From assembly GCA_030154225.1 (NCBI GenBank), contig JASKKI010000007.1, positions 1 through 55,154 of the forward strand: 55,154 nt of DNA, read 5' to 3'. The notes under the pieces were generated by a model that worked only from the letters and a program-made list of their open reading frames with translations, did no database searches and was not told where the DNA came from. Positions 26,121 through 35,643 of this stretch are shown piece after piece; position 1 is the stretch's first letter; the number at the start of each line of letters is the position of its first letter. The position numbers and the translations under genes are program-made. Source of the stretch: Clostridia bacterium (GTDB lineage Bacteria > Bacillota > Peptococcia > Peptococcales > BICA1-8).

Positions 26121-27389
26121 GTGAAGCTACCTAAAATTTTTAAAATACGGCAGAATTTGCCCAGACCTAAGTTAGATAACCCTATTTCAAAAGTAGCTGA
26201 AGAATTAGAAAAACTAAATTTAAAAGAAAAATTAAATAATGAAAAGGTTATAGCTATAACAGGAGGTAGCAGGGGTATTGCTAATATTGATTTGATTTAT
26301 AAAGAAATTGCCAGTTTTATAAAGGAAAAAGGTGGTAAACCAATTATCATTTCTGCAATGGGTAGTCACGGAGGGGGAACACCGGAAGGTCAAAGGGAAG
26401 TTTTAGCACACCTAGGTGTAACCGAAGATAAAATAGGATGTCCTGTTATTGCATCATCCGAGGTTGAAGTTTTAGGAAAAACTCCTACTCATGGTATTCC
26501 TGTTTATTGTGCTAAAGAAGCCATTGCCGCAGATGGAATAATAGTGGTTAATAGAGTTAAGGCACACACGGCCTTTAGGGCTCCAAGAGAGTCAGGTCTT
26601 TTAAAAATGTTAGGAATTGGCCTAGGCAGGGCTCCGGGTGCAGATGCTATTCATTCCCGGGGTACTGATGAGATCGGAGATATAATTTTGGAATTGTCAC
26701 GAGTGGTCAGAGAAAAAGTTAGTGTAATTGCCGGTTTGGCTATAGTGGAAAATGGTTATGAAGAAACTGCAGTTATTGAAGGACTATATCCCGAGGATTT
26801 TGAAGAAGGAGAAGCAAGATTATTAAAATATGCTAAAGAATTAATGCCTAGTGTTCCTTTTGATGAACTTGATCTTTTAATAGTAAATGAAATGGGTAAA
26901 AATTATAGTGGAACTGGTATGGATACCAATGTTATTGGAAGATGGCGAATTCATGGTGTGGAAGAACCGGAAAGACCTAATTTTAAAAGAATTGCTGTTT
27001 TAGATCTTACCGATGCATCCCATGGAAATGCCAATGGTATTGGTTTGGCCGACTTTACTACCAAACGTCTATTTGAAAAGGTCAATTTTAAATCTACATA
27101 TCTAAATTGTTTAACAACAGGTTTTACTCTAAGAGGAATGATTCCGATTGTTTTGAATTCTGATAAAGAAGTCATTGAAACTTCTTTAAAAACTCTCTAC
27201 CTTGAAAAACCGGAAAAAGCAAAAATTGCATGGATAAAAAATACTTTGTTTTTGGATAAAATGTATTGTTCTGAAAGTTTACTTCCTTTTGTAGAAGCTA
27301 ATCCAAACTTAGAAATTGTTGAAGGCTTAATGGATTTTCCTTTTGATGGGGAGAACAATTTAATAAGGGAGAATTTAGGAAATGGATAA
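26121..27389 (+). CDS. LarA-type nickel-pincer racemase/epimerase homologue (copy 2)
   Basis: A 422-residue DUF2088/LarA homologue related to copy 1 at 18359. Active-site equivalents are kept: His83 in AMGSHGGG, His149 in VKAHT, Lys162 in GLLKM, and His178 in DAIHSRG, with the 16-residue Lys-His spacing of LarA. The region between Lys and His differs from copy 1 (GLGRAPGADA versus GLGKEKGCTE), suggesting a different substrate. GTG at 26121 follows GAGGTGA; the GTG at 26112 lies within that ribosome binding site. Overlaps the next gene by 8 bases, so it is translationally coupled to the GlcD-type oxidase. Confidence 0.87.
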   Translation: MKLPKIFKIRQNLPRPKLDNPISKVAEELEKLNLKEKLNNEKVIAITGGSRGIANIDLIYKEIASFIKEKGGKPIIISAMGSHGGGTPEGQREVLAHLGVTEDKIGCPVIASSEVEVLGKTPTHGIPVYCAKEAIAADGIIVVNRVKAHTAFRAPRESGLLKMLGIGLGRAPGADAIHSRGTDEIGDIILELSRVVREKVSVIAGLAIVENGYEETAVIEGLYPEDFEEGEARLLKYAKELMPSVPFDELDLLIVNEMGKNYSGTGMDTNVIGRWRIHGVEEPERPNFKRIAVLDLTDASHGNANGIGLADFTTKRLFEKVNFKSTYLNCLTTGFTLRGMIPIVLNSDKEVIETSLKTLYLEKPEKAKIAWIKNTLFLDKMYCSESLLPFVEANPNLEIVEGLMDFPFDGENNLIRENLGNG

Positions 27390-28752
27390 AAAAATTATTA
27401 ACCAGGTAATAAATATTGTTGGCCCTGAAAATGTGCTAACAGATAATGAAGAAAGAATTTGTTATTCTTATGACGGCACTTTTAAGAGGGGGATTCCGGA
27501 TATCGTTGTTTTCCCAGGAAATACCCAAGAGGTTGTATCCATAATTAAGTTAGCAAATTCTGAAAAAATACCGGTTTTCCCCCGGGGAGCCGGTACAGGT
27601 TTAAGTGGTGGATCCATTCCTCAAGCAAATGGGATAGCTTTAGTTATGACAAAAATGAATAAAATAAAAGAAATTAATGAAAATGATCTATTAGCAGTAG
27701 TGGAGCCTGGAGTTATTACAGGTCATCTTCATCAGGAAGTAGAAAAATTAAATTTATTTTACCCACCTGATCCAGCCAGTTTGAAAACTTGTACTATGGG
27801 AGGAAATATTGCCGAAAATGCAGGAGGACCTCGGGCCTTTAAATATGGAGTAACTCGTGATTATGTATTGGGGCTGGAGGTAGTTACTCCAACAGGAAAA
27901 GTAATGCGTACAGGTGGTAGAACGGTTAAAAATGTGACAGGTTATGATCTAACACGACTTCTAACTGGTAGTGAAGGTACTCTAGGAGTAATAACTGAAA
28001 TAACTGTTAGATTAATCCCAAAACCCAAATATAAGAAAACTGCATTAGTAATATTTGATAATTTAGACGATGCTGCAAAGACTGTAACAGTCGTTATTTC
28101 TGAAGGAGTTATACCAGCTACATTGGAACTAATGGATAGGATTACTATAGCATGTGTAGAAAAAAATACTAAATTAGGGTTGCCTTTAGATGCAGAAGCT
28201 ATTTTATTAATGGAAGTTGATGGATCTGATGCACAAACAACTGAAGAGATAAATATTATCCAAAATATTTGCAAGAAAAATAACTGCCGAAGAATAGAGG
28301 TGGCTTCTACTTTTGAAGAACGGGAAAAACTTTGGAAAGCTAGAAGAGCAGTATCTTCAGCTATAGTACAGTTGAAACCTACAAAAATTTCTGAAGATGC
28401 AACAGTACCTAGGAGTAAAATTCCTGAGATGATTAGACGTTTAAGAGAGATAGCTACTAAGTATAATTTAAATTTACCTGTTTTTGGTCATGCTGGTGAT
28501 GGAAACCTGCATCCAAATATTATAGCTGATAAAAGCGATAAAGAAGAGATGGAAAGAGTAGAAAAGGCTGTTAGTGAAATATTTGAGGCAGCATTGGAAT
28601 TAGGTGGTACATTATCTGGTGAACACGGTGTTGGAATAATGAAAAAACCATATTTAGAATGGGAATTGGGTGAAGTTGGCTTAGAGTATTTAAAAACAAT
28701 TAAAAAAGCAGTTGACCCTAATAATATTTTAAATCCCGGAAAGATATTTTAG
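27382..28752 (+). CDS. FAD-linked 2-hydroxyacid oxidase, GlcD type (copy 1)
   Basis: A 456-residue flavoprotein of the glycolate oxidase GlcD / D-lactate dehydrogenase family. The PCMH-type FAD domain shows FPRGAGTGLSGGSIPQANG and PPDPASLKTCTMGGNIAENA; the C-terminal FAD-oxidase domain contains FGHAGDGNLHPNI and SGEHGVGIMKKPYLEWE. It would oxidise a 2-hydroxyacid and pass electrons to the Fe-S protein encoded next. Overlap with the racemase gene suggests that a hydroxyacid enantiomer is inverted and then oxidised. A close paralogue is at 46135. Confidence 0.93.
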   Translation: MDKKIINQVINIVGPENVLTDNEERICYSYDGTFKRGIPDIVVFPGNTQEVVSIIKLANSEKIPVFPRGAGTGLSGGSIPQANGIALVMTKMNKIKEINENDLLAVVEPGVITGHLHQEVEKLNLFYPPDPASLKTCTMGGNIAENAGGPRAFKYGVTRDYVLGLEVVTPTGKVMRTGGRTVKNVTGYDLTRLLTGSEGTLGVITEITVRLIPKPKYKKTALVIFDNLDDAAKTVTVVISEGVIPATLELMDRITIACVEKNTKLGLPLDAEAILLMEVDGSDAQTTEEINIIQNICKKNNCRRIEVASTFEEREKLWKARRAVSSAIVQLKPTKISEDATVPRSKIPEMIRRLREIATKYNLNLPVFGHAGDGNLHPNIIADKSDKEEMERVEKAVSEIFEAALELGGTLSGEHGVGIMKKPYLEWELGEVGLEYLKTIKKAVDPNNILNPGKIF

Positions 28753-28761
28753 GTGATTACA

Positions 28762-30012
28762 ATGCTAGAAAAACAATATAGAGAAATGTTAAATAAATGT
28801 AGCCGTTGTGGAGGATGTCAAGCTCATTGTCCTCTTTACACAGAAACAGGCAGAGAACCTTATGTTGCTCGAGGTAAAGTAGAACTTATTGAAAATTTAC
28901 AAGGTGGTAATTTGGAGTGGAATGATAGATTAGCAGAAATTTTTTCCACTTGCTTACTATGTGGTTCTTGTAGTGAGAACTGTCCAAATGGAGTAGAAGT
29001 TGATAAAATGGTTCGTGCTGCTAGAAAAGATTTAGTTGCTGCTCGTGGATTACCTATTATAAAGAAAAATGTATTCCAACATCTTTTAAAATATAATGGA
29101 AGATTAAAAACTATTGGTAAGCTCTTAGCCTTTTATCAAAAAAGCGGACTTCAAAAAGTGTTACGTGGCACAGGTATTCTCAAGCTTTTCCCGATGAAAT
29201 TGGCGGAAAAAGAACGGATTCTTCCCAGGATTTCAGGCAAGGCTTTTCGTGATTCATTTCCTGCTAAAACTGGATTAGATAATCCTAAACTGAAGGTTGC
29301 ATATTTTACTGGCTGTGTTACAAATTTGGTTACTCCCCAGGTAGGTGCTAGTGTTCTAAAGGTATTGAGTTCTAATAATGTAGAAGTAATAATACCTGTG
29401 CAGTATTGCTGTGGAGTTCCAGCTCTGGCTAGTGGGGAAATGGAAGTGGCGAAGTTTTTAGCAGCTGAAAACATTAAGTACTTTAAGAGTTTAGATGTGG
29501 ATTATATAGTGATGGACTGTGCAACCTGTTTCTCTACCTGGCTAGAATATCCTGAATTATTAAAGAGCGAAGATGCCTCTCAGCTTGCCAAAAAAGTTAT
29601 GGACATTAATATATTTTTAGTGGAGATTTTAGATATAAAATTAGAACCTAGGAATCTTGGAATAAAAGTAACTTATCATGACCCATGTCATCTAAAACGA
29701 ACTCCAGGAGGAAAATCCAGTCCTAGGGAGCTTTTAAAACGCTTAAGTCCCTGCTATGAATATGTTGAACTGGAGTTAGCAGATAGGTGTTGTGGTTCAG
29801 CAGGATCCTTTAATCTTACCCACTATGATTTATCCCAAAAGGTTGCTATGCATAAGGTGGATTCTATAGCTAATAGTAAAGCAGAAATTGTTGCTTCCGC
29901 TTGTCCTTCCTGTATTATGCAGCTTAATCACAGTTTGCAAAACAGCGGTAGTAAAGTGGAGGCAAAACATGTTATTGAATTGGTGGCAGAATGTATTGAA
30001 TCAGATGAATGA
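28762..30012 (+). CDS. Fe-S oxidoreductase subunit, GlcF type (copy 1)
   Basis: A 416-residue electron-transfer partner of the GlcD-type oxidase. Two [4Fe-4S] motifs (CSRCGGCQAHCP, CLLCGSCSENCPNG) are followed by two CCG domains (CCGVPALASG and CCGSAGSFNLT) characteristic of heterodisulfide-reductase-like and GlcF proteins. The ATG at 28762 follows AGGTG with six-base spacing; the in-frame GTG at 28753 is inside that site. The last intact gene of the cluster. Confidence 0.92.
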   Translation: MLEKQYREMLNKCSRCGGCQAHCPLYTETGREPYVARGKVELIENLQGGNLEWNDRLAEIFSTCLLCGSCSENCPNGVEVDKMVRAARKDLVAARGLPIIKKNVFQHLLKYNGRLKTIGKLLAFYQKSGLQKVLRGTGILKLFPMKLAEKERILPRISGKAFRDSFPAKTGLDNPKLKVAYFTGCVTNLVTPQVGASVLKVLSSNNVEVIIPVQYCCGVPALASGEMEVAKFLAAENIKYFKSLDVDYIVMDCATCFSTWLEYPELLKSEDASQLAKKVMDINIFLVEILDIKLEPRNLGIKVTYHDPCHLKRTPGGKSSPRELLKRLSPCYEYVELELADRCCGSAGSFNLTHYDLSQKVAMHKVDSIANSKAEIVASACPSCIMQLNHSLQNSGSKVEAKHVIELVAECIESDE

Positions 30013-30084
30013 CTACAGTTCTTTATGAGAAGGTCCCTAATCGAGACGATGAGTATGTGTCCAATCTCCTATGGTAGACAGAAT

Positions 30085-30240
30085 AAGATGGTAATGCAGT
30101 AGATATGCTCAACGATTAGCTTTGGTAGGAATAACAAATGTAGTAAAATTTGAATCCTTCAAACAAGCTCTGTAAATAAAGTTCCTAAAGGGACTGAAGA
30201 GATTAACCTAAGGGCTTTGGAGGTTGGCTTGAAAAAATAG
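30085..30240 (+). pseudogene. Remnant of a 2-oxoacid oxidoreductase gamma subunit
   Basis: Two short frames, LALVGITNVVKFESFKQAL and NKVPKGTEEINLRALEVGLK, align with the last 45 residues of the intact gamma subunit at 13969 (LAAITKVVSKEALEKSML and RIPKGTEELNLKALAKGFEI). A frameshift and a stop lie between them near 30172, and the rest of the gene is gone. This points to a former second KorC copy behind GlcF. Confidence 0.75.
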
Positions 30241-30248
30241 CTTTTGCT

Positions 30249-30316
30249 GGGAAGGGAAATATAAGTTTTTATAAAATCATACTTCTCACTCCATTGTTGT
30301 TCCCTTCCCTTTTTTT
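30249..30316 (+). terminator. Terminator at the end of the catabolic cluster
   Basis: GGGAAGGGAA and TTCCCTTCCC form a perfect 10-bp stem around a 41-base loop, followed by seven T. Confidence 0.75.
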
Positions 30317-30351
30317 AGTCCGTAAAAAGTTTTTTAAGGAACAGGTTAAAA

Positions 30352-30686
30352 GTGAGAACAGTATACAGTAAAAAGAAATTAGGTATTAGAAATAATGCAT
30401 ACATATACGGCAAAATGAATGCTATCATTAAATTAGTTACTATGGTTGTGCCCAAAATCCAACAATATAGTGTAGAAATTATAGAACAAATAATAAATGA
30501 ATGTCAGCCTTGGCAAATGGATTTTAAATATGGCTATATCATGGATACAAAACAATTTTTCTTTCAGCTATCAGTAATAGATGTTTTTGATAGAATAATA
30601 ATAGATATCATTTAGGATTAAGTGCAACATGCCTATATAGTGTCATTTCATTAACATTTACTCCAATTATTAAAGATAATATTTAA
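30352..30686 (+). pseudogene. IS3-family transposase (integrase core) remnant
   Basis: An open frame reads PWQMDFKYGYIMDTKQFFFQ and LSVIDVFDRIIIDI, matching the start of the rve integrase core of IS3-type transposases (the W-x-x-D-x-K/T-Y-I block with its first catalytic Asp). After a frameshift near 30610, HLGLSATC continues the domain. The 3' half and any terminal inverted repeats are absent, so it is a dead fragment. Confidence 0.7.
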
Positions 30687-31138
30687 AAATTAGATGTCAT
30701 AAATTGAGGTTATTTTTTCTGAATATGTTTCAATTCGATTTTAAGTAATGCAAGTGATTTTATTTTTACTTAAATGGAAAAATGGTTAAAAAGATTACAA
30801 AATAGGATAAAATAAACTTGTGTAAGTTTCCTCTTGTTTTTGGGAGGTTTTTTCTTTTTTACGAGAAATTATTTATGGTAGAAAATAAAGAGAACCCATC
30901 AATCATGCTTATCGCTCTAACTATAACCAACTAGAGCAAAAACTTCTTAAATTAAATCAGCAAATTGGAGATAAAACCTAATCCTCAATTTTTTAATCAT
31001 ACGACTAGTTAGAGATGATATTCTCAATCTTGTGTCCTGCGCAGGAATTGTAGCTTGTAATAAAAATGCAGGAAATTCTCTTGATTGGTGGCAAAAAAGC
31101 AGGAAAGCAGGGGCAGCGTTAAATAAGGAGTTGACAAC
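30687..31138. other. Gene-free stretch before the SNF2 helicase
   Basis: No gene is seen. A weak CCTC/GAGG hairpin before TTTTTTCTTTTTT lies near 30829-30860. Around 30895-30980 one frame reads NHAYRSNYNQLEQKLLKLNQ, probably a remnant with no assigned family. AAGGAG directly precedes the helicase start. Confidence 0.4.
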
Positions 31139-34100
31139 ATGTTTAATATAAATCCCCAAATAATTGCTAATGGTTGTTATAAAAAGGCTTCGTGGCAAAG
31201 AGGTCTAAATTATTATCATTCACGTGCGGTTGAAAGTCTCCAATATTATCCTAAGCAATCGACATTTCAAGGTTTTGTCCGAGGAACTAGGAGTTATCTT
31301 GTGAGGATCAGATTTGATAAAGAAAAAAATCTTGATGAAGTTTATTGCTCATGTCCAGATTTTAGCAATTATCCAGGCTACTTTTGTAAGCATTTGGTAG
31401 CAACTTTGGTGACTATTGAACAAAATAATTTCGATCCTGAACTTTGGTGGTCGAAACAGGTGGCAGAAGATATATTTCGGCGCTTTGAGGGCCTGCAGGA
31501 AACTAAACAAAAGCAGGAGTTGAATCTTGAGATCATCTATAACTTTGCCGGTTCCGACATGGATTTACCATCTTATTTAGAGTTAAAAGTCGGTTTGGAT
31601 AAACTTTATGTAGTAAAAAGTGTAAAAACATTTTTAGAAGCAATCCACTATGAACGGGAATTAGAATTTGGTAAAAAATTTGTCTATGAACCTGCAAGGC
31701 ATATATTTAATGAACAAGACCAGCAATTACTGGAAATACTTTGGGAATTATATGAAGTTGATAAACATGTTAATGAGCAAAGTTATTACTATAAAAGTTT
31801 TTCATTTTTCTCAGGCAAAAAGGTATATTTGACAGATAATCAACTAAAGAGGTTTTTTAAGGTTTTAATAGGCTCAACTTTGAAAGCTTCATTTTATGGG
31901 GAAAAGGTACAAGATGTTGGTATTATTGAAAAGGATTTACCCTTAAATTTTATGCTTTTTAAAAATGACGATAATATTATCATTGAAGAGCAAATTTCAG
32001 AGCAGCTTATACCTTTGACTAAATGTGGATCATATTACTATTATGCCGGGCATATCCATAAACTTTCTCAAAAGCAAATTGAGTATTTTCATCCCTTTTA
32101 TCTTAGTTTAAAAGAAAAAAATATGGGGGAGTTAGTTATTATCCCCCAATACAAAGAAAAATTTATTTCGGAGATTGTTCCCAATTTAAAAAAAGTGGGA
32201 GAGGTAAATATTGCGGAAAATTTAGCTAGTGAAATTGAACAGTTTCCTCTTAAAGCCCAGCTTTATCTTGATATGGAAGATGAAAACTTGACTGGTCAAT
32301 TAAAGTTTGTTTATGGAGACTTAGAAATTAATCCATTTAATAATAAGGTTAGTGCTCTTAGTGAAAAAATAATTTTACGGGATATTACCCAAGAAAGATC
32401 AATTTTAACTATTTTTGAAGATGCCCAGTTTAAGGTTAAAAATGGCATGATCTATCTTGATGATGAAGAAAAAATATATGATTTTGTTTACACTATATTA
32501 CCTAAGTTGCAAAATGATTTAGAAATATATTACAGTACAAAGTTAAACCGTTTTAAATTTATCCAGAAACCTAATATTAGTGGTAGTGTTAGATTGAATA
32601 ATGATACAGATATGTTAGAATTTACGTTTGATATTGAGGGGATTGATAAAGCCGAGATCTATAATATTTTAGAAGCTTATAAAGAGAAAAAGAAATATTA
32701 TCGTTTGCAAGATGGTTCATTTATTTCTATGGAAAATCCGGAATTAGATGAAGTACAAGCTTTAATATCGGGGCTTAATTTAAAAAAGGCTGATCTAAAA
32801 AAAGATATCTTACAAATCCCTAAGTATCGGGCAATGTATTTTGACCAGTTATTACAGGATAAAAAATTAAAATTTTTACACAAGAATAAAGCTTTTAAAG
32901 AACTGACCAAAAATATTAGAGATCCGGAAGAACTGGAATTTTGTATTCCTGAAGAACTTAATAATATTTTACGGGATTATCAGAAATTAGGATTTTATTG
33001 GTTAAAGACTCTTTATTATTATGGATTTGGTGGTATTTTAGCTGATGATATGGGCCTAGGGAAGACTTTGCAGGCAATTACTTTTCTGCTTTCTGAAAAG
33101 AAAGTAGACAACAAGCCTGCTTTAGTGGTTTGTCCTACATCATTAGTATACAACTGGCAGTCAGAGGTTCAAAAGTTTGCCCCTCAGCTTAAAACTAAAA
33201 TTATTGCTGGAACCAAAGAGCAAAGAGAAGATTTGCTTACAGATCTAGAGCAGGTGGATTTGGTTATTACTTCTTATCCTTTGCTCAGAAGGGATATCGA
33301 AGAATATCTGAAACATGACTTTAGCTTTTGTTTATTAGACGAGGCTCAATATATAAAAAATCACAATTCTCAAACGGCAAAAGCAGCCAAGCTCCTGAAA
33401 GCTAATAACTATTTTGCTTTGACAGGTACTCCTTTGGAAAATTCGCTAACTGAATTATGGTCCATTTTTGATTTTGTAATGCCCGGTTTTTTACCATCTT
33501 TTACAACTTTTGTTAAAAAGTACTTAAATCCGATAGAAAAGGAGCAAGATTCTAAGGCAATAGCCGAGCTGACTCGTTTAGTTTCTCCTTTTATCTTAAG
33601 ACGGGTCAAAGAGGATGTATTAAAAGAATTGCCTGCAAAAATAGAAAATAAGATGGTTTCGGAATTAACTACTGAACAGAAAAAAGTTTATTTATCTTAT
33701 AGAGATAAAATTGTTTCAGAACTCTCAAGTGAGATAAAGGAAAAAGGTTTTGACAAAAGCCGTCTAAAGGTTTTGGCTGGTCTTACCCGTCTTAGACAAA
33801 TCTGTTGTCATCCTGGAGTATTTTTAGAAAATTACCAAGGCGAAAGTGGTAAATTAAATCAGTTACGAGAGGTATTGCAAGAAGTTATCGAGGGAGGGCA
33901 TAGGGTATTATTATTTTCCCAGTTCACACAGATGCTAAGTGTTATAAAAGAAATGCTTGAAAAAGAGGGATATAACTATTTGTATTTAGATGGTAGTGTT
34001 AGTTCTAAGGATCGAATTGAACGAGTTAGTGCCTTTAATAAAGGACAAGGTGATATATTTTTAATTTCTTTAAAAGCTGGTGGAACAGGTCTGAATTTAA

Positions 34101-34363
34101 CTGGTGCTGATGTTGTTATTCACTTTGATCCTTGGTGGAATCCAGCTATGGAAGAACAGGCCACAGACAGAGCCCATAGAATTGGGCAGAAAAAAGTTGT
34201 TCAAGTCATGAAATTTATTGCTAGGGGAACTATCGAAGAAAAAATATATGAATTACAGCAAAAGAAAAAAGAACTAATAGATCAGGTAATTAAGCCAGGT
34301 GAAGATGTACTATCAGTATTAAGCGAAAAAGATTTTTATCAGTTATTAGGAATTGATGATTAA
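31139..34363 (+). CDS. SWIM zinc-finger / SNF2-family helicase
   Basis: A 1074-residue Swi2/Snf2 ATPase of the bacterial RapA-unlike type. The N-terminus carries a SWIM zinc finger (YCSCPDF with FCKHLVATL near residues 80-100). A central SNF2-associated region of about 450 residues is followed by the motor: Walker A in DDMGLGKTLQ, motif II LLDEAQYIKN, TGTPLENS, and motifs V-VI (LKAGGTGLNLTGADVVIHFD, ATDRAHRIGQ). It translocates on DNA or remodels protein-DNA complexes; its precise bacterial role is unknown. A broken second copy of the C-terminus lies at 42984, so two related genes once existed. Confidence 0.95.
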   Translation: MFNINPQIIANGCYKKASWQRGLNYYHSRAVESLQYYPKQSTFQGFVRGTRSYLVRIRFDKEKNLDEVYCSCPDFSNYPGYFCKHLVATLVTIEQNNFDPELWWSKQVAEDIFRRFEGLQETKQKQELNLEIIYNFAGSDMDLPSYLELKVGLDKLYVVKSVKTFLEAIHYERELEFGKKFVYEPARHIFNEQDQQLLEILWELYEVDKHVNEQSYYYKSFSFFSGKKVYLTDNQLKRFFKVLIGSTLKASFYGEKVQDVGIIEKDLPLNFMLFKNDDNIIIEEQISEQLIPLTKCGSYYYYAGHIHKLSQKQIEYFHPFYLSLKEKNMGELVIIPQYKEKFISEIVPNLKKVGEVNIAENLASEIEQFPLKAQLYLDMEDENLTGQLKFVYGDLEINPFNNKVSALSEKIILRDITQERSILTIFEDAQFKVKNGMIYLDDEEKIYDFVYTILPKLQNDLEIYYSTKLNRFKFIQKPNISGSVRLNNDTDMLEFTFDIEGIDKAEIYNILEAYKEKKKYYRLQDGSFISMENPELDEVQALISGLNLKKADLKKDILQIPKYRAMYFDQLLQDKKLKFLHKNKAFKELTKNIRDPEELEFCIPEELNNILRDYQKLGFYWLKTLYYYGFGGILADDMGLGKTLQAITFLLSEKKVDNKPALVVCPTSLVYNWQSEVQKFAPQLKTKIIAGTKEQREDLLTDLEQVDLVITSYPLLRRDIEEYLKHDFSFCLLDEAQYIKNHNSQTAKAAKLLKANNYFALTGTPLENSLTELWSIFDFVMPGFLPSFTTFVKKYLNPIEKEQDSKAIAELTRLVSPFILRRVKEDVLKELPAKIENKMVSELTTEQKKVYLSYRDKIVSELSSEIKEKGFDKSRLKVLAGLTRLRQICCHPGVFLENYQGESGKLNQLREVLQEVIEGGHRVLLFSQFTQMLSVIKEMLEKEGYNYLYLDGSVSSKDRIERVSAFNKGQGDIFLISLKAGGTGLNLTGADVVIHFDPWWNPAMEEQATDRAHRIGQKKVVQVMKFIARGTIEEKIYELQQKKKELIDQVIKPGEDVLSVLSEKDFYQLLGIDD

Positions 34364-34448
34364 AGCCTGCTCCGAAAAGTAGTAAATACTAGTTTTTCTA
34401 TGTTTTTCGGACAAAATAGTGTTAATATAGGAAATGTGGGGGGAGATT

Positions 34449-35624
34449 ATGGAAGAAATTAAAGAAAAAAATAAAAAACTATATAAGGATACTAATTTAA
34501 AAATAATTTTTTCTATTACTTTAATGGCTGTTTTAGGTGTTTCCAGTATCACACCAGCTTTTCCAAAAATAGCTCAAGTAATGAATATATCCAAAGAAAC
34601 TGTAGGATTATTAATAACGGTATTTACTTTACCCGGTGTAATATTAACACCTATACTAGGTATATTAGCAGACCGTTTTGGTCGTAAAAGAATTCTTGTA
34701 CCCTCTTTGATAGTTTTTGGAATTGCAGGAGGTGCCTGTGCCTTTACCTCTAATTTTAATATATTACTACTTTTACGATTTATTCAAGGTGTTGGTGCTG
34801 CTGCCCTTGGTTCTTTGAATGCTACTCTTATAGGAGATATTTATTCCGGTCACGAACGAGCAGAAGCTATGGGGTACAATGCCAGTGTGTTAAGTATTGG
34901 GACAGCTACTTATCCAGCTATAGGTGGTGCTTTAGCACTTTTAGGCTGGCAACTTCCATTTATCCTACCAGTTTTGGCTGTGCCTATAGCTTTTCTTGTA
35001 TTATATAAGTTAAATAACTCTGAGCCTAAAAGCACGCAAAACTTACTTAAGTATTTAACTAATGCTGTCAAAAGTATTAATGATAGACAGGTTTATGTAC
35101 TTTTTACTGCTGGAGTTATGACCTTTATTTTACTTTATGGTGCTTATCTAACCTATTTTCCTTTTATTATAGAAGGTACATTTGGTGGGACATCATTTAC
35201 TACAGGTTTAATAATGTTTATTATGTCTATTACTACTGCCATTACTTCTTCACAACTAAGAAAATTAGCTGAACGCTTTACAGTAGAAACATTATTAAAA
35301 GCTGCATTTTTATTTTTTGCTGTAGCTTTAGTTTTAGTTCCGTTTGTACCTAATTTATGGTTACTTTTAATCCCGGTAGTAATCATTGGTATGGGTCAGG
35401 GAATAAACTTTCCCAGTAACCAAACAATCCTTACTGGTTTGGCTCCTATGGAGTATAGGGCAGCCTTTATGTCCATTAATGGTATGGTCTTACGACTTGG
35501 CCAAACATTAGGTCCCTTGTTTATGGGTTTAATATTTGGTTTAGGAGGCATAAATGCCGTATTTTTTGTTGGAGCATTATTGGGAATTTTAATGTCAGTA
35601 TTATTGATTTTATTTTTGAAATAA
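34449..35624 (+). CDS. MFS transporter, drug-efflux type
   Basis: A 391-residue major facilitator with 12 predicted transmembrane helices. The signature between helices 2 and 3 is GILADRFGRKRILVPSLIVF, and RFIQGVGAAALGSLNATLIG is the motif C-like region of proton antiporters, so a multidrug or metabolite exporter is likely. I use the ATG at 34449; the ATG at 34434 lies upstream of and runs through the GGGGGGAG ribosome binding site. Confidence 0.9.
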   Translation: MEEIKEKNKKLYKDTNLKIIFSITLMAVLGVSSITPAFPKIAQVMNISKETVGLLITVFTLPGVILTPILGILADRFGRKRILVPSLIVFGIAGGACAFTSNFNILLLLRFIQGVGAAALGSLNATLIGDIYSGHERAEAMGYNASVLSIGTATYPAIGGALALLGWQLPFILPVLAVPIAFLVLYKLNNSEPKSTQNLLKYLTNAVKSINDRQVYVLFTAGVMTFILLYGAYLTYFPFIIEGTFGGTSFTTGLIMFIMSITTAITSSQLRKLAERFTVETLLKAAFLFFAVALVLVPFVPNLWLLLIPVVIIGMGQGINFPSNQTILTGLAPMEYRAAFMSINGMVLRLGQTLGPLFMGLIFGLGGINAVFFVGALLGILMSVLLILFLK

Positions 35625-35643
35625 AAAATGGTAGGTAAATAAT

